Source: Stramenopiles sp. TOSAG23-3
Taxonomy: Eukaryota; Sar
Length of the DNA: 10,612 bases
Reading direction: 5' to 3'
Assembly: GCA_900128585.1 (NCBI GenBank)
Contig: LT642800.1
Coordinates: forward strand, 1 to 10,612
The position numbers and the translations under genes are program-made. The stretch's first letter is position 1. Every line of letters begins with the position of its first letter. Positions 5,969 through 10,612 of this stretch are shown one piece after another. The notes under the pieces are model-generated. The model had not been told where the DNA came from and did not search any database. It was given only the letters and a program-made list of their open reading frames with translations.

Positions 5969-6017
5969 TTAGCATTATTTAGTATAATAATAGTAATTAA
6001 TACCATTATAATGCTAA
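5969..6017 (+). terminator. candidate 3' hairpin after the capsid gene
   Basis: The 10-bp arms TTAGCATTAT (5969-5978) and ATAATGCTAA (6008-6017) are perfectly complementary with a 29-nt loop, starting 9 nt after the capsid stop codon. A second hairpin (6029-6037 with 6042-6050, loop of 4) follows. Together they could mark transcript 3' ends. AT-richness raises the chance of random pairing, so the call is tentative. Confidence 0.4.
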
Positions 6018-6028
6018 TTATTGCTTAA

Positions 6029-6050
6029 AAAATATATTAACATATATTTT
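6029..6050. repeat. short-loop AT hairpin AAAATATAT-TAAC-ATATATTTT
   Basis: Nine-base-pair perfect arms with a 4-nt loop, flanked by A-runs on both sides. It is probably part of the same post-capsid structure as 5969-6017. Confidence 0.4.
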
Positions 6051-6327
6051 AAAAAAATACCATTTTTAGACTTTTTATACCCAATTACAGATATATTATA
6101 TCCAAACCAACCGTATTTAAACTAAAAATAGTAAAAAAATGAAAAAAAACATAATTCCATTTTAAGCCTTTAAATAGTGTATAAATACATTATTATGTAG
6201 TATTTAAAGATAATCTTCCAAAAAACACCCTAAAATAGAAATAAATTGAAAAAAAAAATATTTTGGCATCTCGGCATTATTTCCGGTAGAAAAAATGATT
6301 GGAGGTGTCACTTCACAACAACATTTT

Positions 6328-6376
6328 TTTTTGGTGTAGGCGTAGGCAGTGCATCCCCCTACACCTACACCAAAAA
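6328..6376. repeat. GGTGTAGG hairpin element, copy A
   Basis: Arms 6328-6346 and 6358-6376 pair over 19 positions with a single C/A mismatch and an 11-nt loop (6347-6357). The right arm (6358-6377, CCTACACCTACACCAAAAAT) is repeated exactly at 6476-6495. Each arm contains tandem GTAGG-type units, which could be protein-binding iterons. Confidence 0.75.
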
Positions 6377-6450
6377 TTTGGATAGTAAAAAGTTGAGTTT
6401 TGGTTGTAATGGTATTTCCATATAAAATAATTATCTAAGATAATGATATT

Positions 6451-6494
6451 TTTTTGGTGTAGGCGGCACTAACTACCTACACCTACACCAAAAA
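6451..6494. repeat. GGTGTAGG hairpin element, copy B
   Basis: Arms 6451-6463 and 6482-6494 pair perfectly over 13 bp with an 18-nt loop. The left arm shares 17 bp with copy A (6326-6342 equals 6449-6465) and the right arm shares 20 bp (6358-6377 equals 6476-6495). The duplicated parts are therefore the arms, while the loops differ. Confidence 0.75.
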
Positions 6495-6639
6495 TAAAGA
6501 TAATTATGCATAAAAACCATGATTTATTGCAACATACAGATCCAGATACGATATTACATAACAGGACCGAAAAAACGAATCAAACCCGCACAAATCACAA
6601 CACATTTGATTGTAACTTAAACATATTAGTGTTGTAAAA

Positions 6640-9600
6640 ATGGCATCCCTTGCACAAAACGACAAAGAAAGTTGGAGAGATATTTGGAAAGATCTAAAGA
6701 CCAACAGACGCTACGAGCAGGATGTTGGTAAGGAGTGGAAAAGTCACTTTAAAGTTATAGCAAACCGAAAGGACATCAACGACGATGACAAATTTAATAT
6801 ATTTAGTCAAATTCAACAACAATTGCACGAAGCTGAATGTTTTTCAGCAAATGAGCAAAAAAGAAAGTTTTTAAAAAAAACTAGAGACTTTCTTGAGCTA
6901 GAAGGCACGGACGGAGAAAAGCTTCTGAAGGAAACCAAGGACAAGATCTTGTTAAACTTAAATCAGTGTGAAAAAGCTTTAAAAAAGATGGGTTTATTGG
7001 TGGAAGATATACCAGAAATAGCGTCAATGAAAGAAGACATATTGAGCGGGTATAAAAAAAAGACATTACCAAGAGGGAAAGCAGATGACCGTTACTCTAC
7101 TATGACCGAATTGGAAAAAGAACTTGAACTGTTAAAAAAAAAATATAAAAACCAGCCAGAAAAAGTAGCAGAGATGCTAAAGATGTTTGATGAACTTATT
7201 ACGGTAAATAACAATGTTGATTTTGATTGTGACGAAAAAAGCCCGCCCCCACAATTACCGCCAAGAAAGCCAACTGATGATATTGATGAAAAACTATCAC
7301 CGTGGCAAAATATGAACGGTTTTGACAGACACAAAACTTACATTGAAGATTATGCAAGGGAAAATGTTAGTCAGGACGCAAAGGAGTTTAAACTTAAAGT
7401 TCCTGAATGGATGCTGAAGCAGAAGGTCAATGGAATGAATTTTATTGATACAATTTGTTATTTTCATTCTACATGGCAATTTCGGGACCGTATATTTGCA
7501 AGATGTCAAAGGGGAGAGTGTCGGACCATTATTTTGGATCCTGATGTGTATGTAAATGGAAAACCAAGGTGTAGTAATCAAAAATGTCAATCTGGTTACA
7601 AAAAAAATCCATACAGAAAAAAAAATGATGACTTAATTGAATTTTTAACGAATGAGGATCCATCTATTTTTGATCCATTATCTATTGTTTCTGGTGAATT
7701 TAAAACAGACAGGTTTTTTTCCATTATTTCTATTGGAGAAACAATGAAAGGAAAGACATATTGTAGTTATTCATTGTTAAAAGACATACAAAAAAGCAAG
7801 CAAATGTTTCATACCAATGACGTTCATGTTTTTAGTAAAATATCAAAAGGAAAAAAAAAAGAAAACTTTCCAGACGTTTTATCAAGAACTGGAGCTTATC
7901 AAAAAAATTTTCATAAAACAAGGTTCTCCGAGTTAGATAAAATAGCAAAGAAGGCGGCAAAAAATAACGAAAATGGTGATGAGAAAAATACGTTAGTAGT
8001 TTTGGATGATGTCTCCACTAGTTTTAAAAGATCTACAACAGCATTAGCAGACTTATTTACCGCAGGGCGTCATGATAATATATCTATTCTTGTGCATACA
8101 CATGAGAGGTTTAAAGGTCCTAATGGACCGCTCATTAGAGCAAATGCCACACTGATAGTATTAGCACCTGGCAGCTTCAGAGGTTCCCAAGCGTCACAAA
8201 TATCTGAAGATTTGATTGGAAAGCAATCAAAAAAAATAACAGATGCATTTATAGGCTATGTTAATAATATTTTAAGTTTAAGAACAAGGACATTTGCAAT
8301 TATTGACCGTATTAAATTGGGTGCATGCGATGGAGCTCATGTTCCATTTCATAAATTTGTTTTTTCCTACAAAGTTCCAAAAATGGAAAATCCAGCTGAT
8401 GAATTGGCTGAACTGTTTGGAAAATATGATGACCAGCCAATGGAAGAAGAGGAAGAAGAAAGTAATGATGACAGTGACACGCCTTCTCCAAAACCCAAAC
8501 CGAAGCCTAGACCGAAGCCTAGACCAAAACCTGCTCCTTATAGCAGGAAAAAAAAAGAAGAAGTAGAGGAAGAAGACGAAGACGTAAGAAAAGCACTACA
8601 AAAAGTAAAAGCCAGTATTGAAGCTGGTAAAAGATCAAAAACATCATTTAAAGACATAAAGGGTTTAGATGATATCTGTAAATCTTTACAAAATTCTGTT
8701 AAAATGCGATTATTTCAACCTGACCTATGCGATAGGACGGCTGGTGACGGGTTTTTACTGTATGGACCACCTGGCTGTGGCAAAACAATGGTAGCTGGTG
8801 CTCTAGCCCATCAATTTAAAGATGTTACTTTTTATAACGTATCAGCGGCGGATATTAATAGCAAATGGAAAGGCGAATCAGAAGGATTTGTAAAACAATT
8901 GTTTAAGCATGCAAGAAACAAAACTTATAGTATCATATTTTTGGACGAATGCGAAGGTATATTTGGTGTAAGAAGTAAAGGTGGTGATGAACCAAATTTT
9001 GCTTTAACTCAGTTTTTATCAGAGTGGTCAGGTGAGCAAAATGCAAATGTCCTAATTATTGCTGCCACCAATATTCCAGCAGAGATTGATGGTGCAATAC
9101 TACGAAGATTTAATAAAGGTCATTATCATATACCATTACCAAACGATGAAGCAAGAAAGCATTTACTTTTACATTTATTTGGAAAAAAACAACACAATTT
9201 AACGGATAATAATTTTGCAGAATTAGTAACGAAAACAGAAGGATTCAATTGTTCAGATATTAAACAAATTGAGGTGGATGTTTTTGCAAATGCGGCAGAA
9301 AAGTTTTTTGAAGAAAGGGATATAAAAAGCAAAAGATACAAACCCAAAGATTTGCCACCTGTTGAGTATATAGACGTTGCAGAGTATATTGATAAAGAGT
9401 TTCAGTCAAAGGTAAAAAAAGAAAATGTTTTAATGTGCCAGCGATTTGCAAATCCAGATGAAATGTATGAGGATGTCACACCAAAAAAAGTATCACCAAA
9501 AAAAGTATCACCAAAAAAGGCATCTCCAAAAAAGTCGTCTCCAAAAAAGGCATCTCCAAAGAAAAAAAATGAAAAAAAAGCCTCAGCAATTCCCCAAAAT

Positions 9601-10089
9601 TTACCAGAAGAAGCCAAAATGTGGAATGAAAAATTCTGGAGCGACAGTAAATTTAAAAAATACCACATGTTGGTAAAATTGGGTTGGGTTTGGCAGCAGG
9701 TTAAAATAAAAATGGGAGATAAGCCTGATTATGTAACTGAATCTGAAATTAACAGTATGTTAAAGCCAGATTTTTTAGCCAAACAAGAAGCTGAAGCTGA
9801 GGAGAGAAGACGGAGACACCAAAAGAGAAAGGAAGAGGAGAGGCGTAAAGGAAAAAAATCACCGAAAAAGAAAGAAATAAAAAAGTTGAAAGTAAGAAGT
9901 GTTAAAGCAAAAGGTGATTTGTTTAGTGATCTTCGGGAAGCGAAAAATAGGTTAAAGAAAGAGAAGAAAAAATGCGGAGAGAAAGAGAAGAAAAAAGTTG
10001 GAAAAAAAGAGAAGAGTTTGAAGGAGATAATTAAAGAAAGGAGGGACGATATTGACCCAGAAGAGGACAATGGTGATTGGGAAGATTAA
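6640..10089 (+). CDS. 1149-aa fusion: Cys4 cluster, A32-like P-loop ATPase, VPS4-type AAA+ ATPase and SPKK tail
   Basis: ATG at 6640 has an A at -3 and a G at +4; the stop is TAA. Residues 1-190 are charged and helical. A Pro-rich segment (202-211, PxLPPR) resembles an SH3 ligand. C289-x4-C294-x16-C311-x4-C316 looks like a zinc ribbon. Module 1 has Walker A G366-T373 (GETMKGKT), Walker B L452-D457 and a GRH...PxxIRxN block at 476-502, the same order as in the 306-aa packaging ATPase. An acidic and KP-repeat linker (about 600-635) leads to module 2, AAA+ at about 670-888: Walker A G709-T716, pore-loop SKWxGE with W743, Walker B ending D769-E770, sensor N811, R822/R823 and the GFNCSD segment at 868-873. 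These are signatures of the VPS4/katanin/spastin group. Residues 947-976 are S/TPKK repeats and the tail is basic coiled coil. Role unknown: remodelling or packaging motor, or replication initiation. Confidence 0.85.
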   Translation: MASLAQNDKESWRDIWKDLKTNRRYEQDVGKEWKSHFKVIANRKDINDDDKFNIFSQIQQQLHEAECFSANEQKRKFLKKTRDFLELEGTDGEKLLKETKDKILLNLNQCEKALKKMGLLVEDIPEIASMKEDILSGYKKKTLPRGKADDRYSTMTELEKELELLKKKYKNQPEKVAEMLKMFDELITVNNNVDFDCDEKSPPPQLPPRKPTDDIDEKLSPWQNMNGFDRHKTYIEDYARENVSQDAKEFKLKVPEWMLKQKVNGMNFIDTICYFHSTWQFRDRIFARCQRGECRTIILDPDVYVNGKPRCSNQKCQSGYKKNPYRKKNDDLIEFLTNEDPSIFDPLSIVSGEFKTDRFFSIISIGETMKGKTYCSYSLLKDIQKSKQMFHTNDVHVFSKISKGKKKENFPDVLSRTGAYQKNFHKTRFSELDKIAKKAAKNNENGDEKNTLVVLDDVSTSFKRSTTALADLFTAGRHDNISILVHTHERFKGPNGPLIRANATLIVLAPGSFRGSQASQISEDLIGKQSKKITDAFIGYVNNILSLRTRTFAIIDRIKLGACDGAHVPFHKFVFSYKVPKMENPADELAELFGKYDDQPMEEEEEESNDDSDTPSPKPKPKPRPKPRPKPAPYSRKKKEEVEEEDEDVRKALQKVKASIEAGKRSKTSFKDIKGLDDICKSLQNSVKMRLFQPDLCDRTAGDGFLLYGPPGCGKTMVAGALAHQFKDVTFYNVSAADINSKWKGESEGFVKQLFKHARNKTYSIIFLDECEGIFGVRSKGGDEPNFALTQFLSEWSGEQNANVLIIAATNIPAEIDGAILRRFNKGHYHIPLPNDEARKHLLLHLFGKKQHNLTDNNFAELVTKTEGFNCSDIKQIEVDVFANAAEKFFEERDIKSKRYKPKDLPPVEYIDVAEYIDKEFQSKVKKENVLMCQRFANPDEMYEDVTPKKVSPKKVSPKKASPKKSSPKKASPKKKNEKKASAIPQNLPEEAKMWNEKFWSDSKFKKYHMLVKLGWVWQQVKIKMGDKPDYVTESEINSMLKPDFLAKQEAEAEERRRRHQKRKEEERRKGKKSPKKKEIKKLKVRSVKAKGDLFSDLREAKNRLKKEKKKCGEKEKKKVGKKEKSLKEIIKERRDDIDPEEDNGDWED
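8491..8539 (+). repeat. Lys/Arg-Pro repeat linker between the two ATPase modules
   Basis: Short units including CCGAAGCCTAGA (12-bp period) encode residues 617-633, where Pro alternates with Lys or Arg. This makes a stiff, positively charged linker directly after an acidic run (about 600-613), separating the A32-like and AAA+ modules. Confidence 0.65.
9478..9567 (+). repeat. 15-bp tandem repeat encoding S/TPKK motifs
   Basis: Six near-identical 15-bp units encode one TPKK and five SPKK motifs, each followed by V, A, S or K (residues 947-976). A further isolated SPKK lies in the basic tail. S/TPKK motifs are known in histone H1 tails and related proteins, where they bind the minor groove of AT-rich DNA and can be phosphorylated by cyclin-dependent kinases. 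Confidence 0.8.
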
Positions 10090-10113
10090 TTATGTTACTA
10101 TATATTATACATT

Positions 10114-10431
10114 ATGCCGAAGACAGATAAGACTATTGCTGGCATTCCAAGCGCTGATTACTACCTAATTTACAGGTTAATCACAGCTGGCTTTGCTCAT
10201 GTATTGAAACGAAAAAACGATCCATCATATGTTCCTCCATCTAAAATATGTAACATATCTTACCAACAAATGGAAAATATTTACAACTCATTGCATAAGA
10301 ATTATCCTCACCTATTTGATAAAACAGGTGCGATTAAAAGAAAAAAAAGTAATGTGGAAGAACTTGAGAGTGAGAGAAAAAAGAAGGAAATTACTTATGA
10401 AACAAACAAATTTGTCCTGAATTTTGACTAG
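10114..10431 (+). CDS. hypothetical 105-aa protein
   Basis: The gene starts with ATG at 10114, 24 nt after the stop of the 1149-aa gene, and ends with TAG. It may share a transcript with that gene or use the AT-rich spacer (TACTATATATTATAC) as its own promoter. Residues 1-70 look globular, with several tyrosines (17, 18, 20, 39, 50) and a Pro-Pro at 41-42. Residues 74-95 are basic and then mixed-charge helical. No family, membrane segment or enzyme motif is recognised. The last 41 bp overlap the convergent 87-aa gene, a sign of tight packing. The +1 frame inside it is a shadow. Confidence 0.7.
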   Translation: MPKTDKTIAGIPSADYYLIYRLITAGFAHVLKRKNDPSYVPPSKICNISYQQMENIYNSLHKNYPHLFDKTGAIKRKKSNVEELESERKKKEITYETNKFVLNFD

Positions 10432-10612
10432 CTTTTTTAGCTTTTACTTTTTCACGATACCGTTTATTTATTTCAGCTATTTTCTTTTTACCTTTTTCTG
10501 ATGCTTTGTATTTTTTAGCTGCTTTTTTTCTGGCTTCTTTACCCTTGTCACTTTGCGTGTATTGTTTGACTGTATCTTTGCGCCTTTGATTGGCGACGGC
10601 ATGTATCAACAA
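10391..10612 (-). CDS. 3' part of the 87-aa lysine-rich protein with YxxS[DE]KGK repeats
   Basis: This is the carboxy-terminal 73 codons of the gene starting at 121 on the minus strand; the stop is TAA at 10393-10391. In full-length numbering the protein has two copies of a YxxS[DE]KGK motif, at residues 32-39 and 49-56, 17 residues apart. They sit in a highly basic, Ala/Lys/Glu-rich region that should be helical. Similar KGK-type repeats occur in small basic proteins of eukaryotes and large DNA viruses, but I know no assigned function. Nucleic-acid binding is a reasonable guess from charge alone. The last 41 bp overlap the end of the convergent 105-aa gene. No membrane segment or enzyme motif is visible. 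Confidence 0.65.
   Translation of the reverse strand: MLIHAVANQRRKDTVKQYTQSDKGKEARKKAAKKYKASEKGKKKIAEINKRYREKVKAKKASQNSGQICLFHK
10534..10612. repeat. 79-bp terminal direct repeat, copy at the right end
   Basis: Identical copy of bases 1-79; see the left-end entry. Removing it gives the unit length of 10,533 bp. Confidence 0.9.

Larger units (their letters stand above)
5961..6639. other. 679-bp noncoding region with duplicated hairpins, candidate origin or control region
   Basis: This is the longest stretch without a credible gene. The only frame of note (minus strand, 6504-6704) overlaps the start of the 1149-aa gene and lacks support. The first third is very AT-rich with two simple hairpins. 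The centre carries two copies of a GGTGTAGG hairpin element (6326-6377 and 6449-6495), with an ATTATC-TAA-GATAAT inverted repeat between them (about 6429-6443). The GC-containing arms stand out strongly from the AT-rich surroundings. The last 140 bp form the leader of the 1149-aa gene. This is the best candidate for a replication origin, packaging site or main control region (inference). Confidence 0.6.

Noticed and set aside
6326-6495. CRESS-virus-type origin with a conserved nonanucleotide in the hairpin loop
   Set aside because: Neither loop contains the expected TAGTATTAC-type nonamer, and no Rep gene is present, so only a general origin candidate is proposed.
6504-6704. 66-aa minus-strand frame at the start of the 1149-aa gene
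   Set aside because: It overlaps the strongly supported start of the large gene, has no motif, and its composition is that of antisense coding sequence.
8294-8566. 90-aa plus-strand frame within the 1149-aa gene
   Set aside because: It is a +1 shadow through lysine- and acid-rich linkers; the main frame contains the conserved ATPase motifs.
9478-9567. CRISPR-like or intergenic tandem array
   Set aside because: The repeats are 15 bp, without spacers, in frame, and encode SPKK motifs within a long gene.
1-10612. Alternative genetic code, because no credible gene ends in TGA
   Set aside because: There are only nine genes in an AT-rich genome, and tryptophan is written TGG at the positions I checked; too few stops to infer recoding.

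Overview
The window looks like one complete small circular DNA molecule, most likely the genome of an unclassified DNA virus (or virus-like element) of a eukaryotic microbe. Its last 79 bases (10534-10612) repeat its first 79 (1-79) exactly. Removing one copy leaves a circle of 10,533 bp, and a small gene then reads straight through the join. The evidence for a eukaryotic virus is as follows: no convincing Shine-Dalgarno sequences, TATA-like AT-rich upstream regions, a strongly AT-rich genome, a VPS4-type AAA+ domain, S/TPKK repeats as in eukaryotic chromatin proteins, and an A32-type (FtsK/HerA superfamily) packaging ATPase directly upstream of a beta-rich, lysine-poor protein that is a plausible capsid protein. 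ATPase-plus-capsid neighbours are typical of polinton-like viruses, virophages and nucleocytoviruses, but I cannot place the element in a known family.

Layout. On the minus strand, three tightly packed genes (529, 154 and 341 aa; gaps of 32 nt and 1 nt) run leftwards from a divergent start region near 3900. They are followed by a noncoding stretch with concentric inverted repeats (457-795), a 91-aa gene, and an 87-aa lysine-rich gene that crosses the contig ends. On the plus strand, running rightwards from about 3899, are the 306-aa packaging-type ATPase, the 359-aa capsid candidate, a 679-bp noncoding region carrying two copies of a GGTGTAGG hairpin element (5961-6639), a 1149-aa multidomain ATPase, and a 105-aa gene that converges with and overlaps the 87-aa gene.

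How the parts may work together (inference). The 306-aa ATPase would pump DNA into a shell built at least partly from the 359-aa protein. The 1149-aa protein carries a zinc-ribbon-like cysteine cluster, a second A32-like P-loop module and a VPS4/katanin-like AAA+ module, joined by Lys/Pro-rich and SPKK linkers. This combination of two motors in one chain, beside a free-standing A32-like paralogue, is the most unusual thing in the window. I found no DNA polymerase, HUH Rep, integrase or primase, so replication probably depends on the host, on a helper, or on one of the unrecognised proteins. The two noncoding hairpin regions are the best origin candidates.
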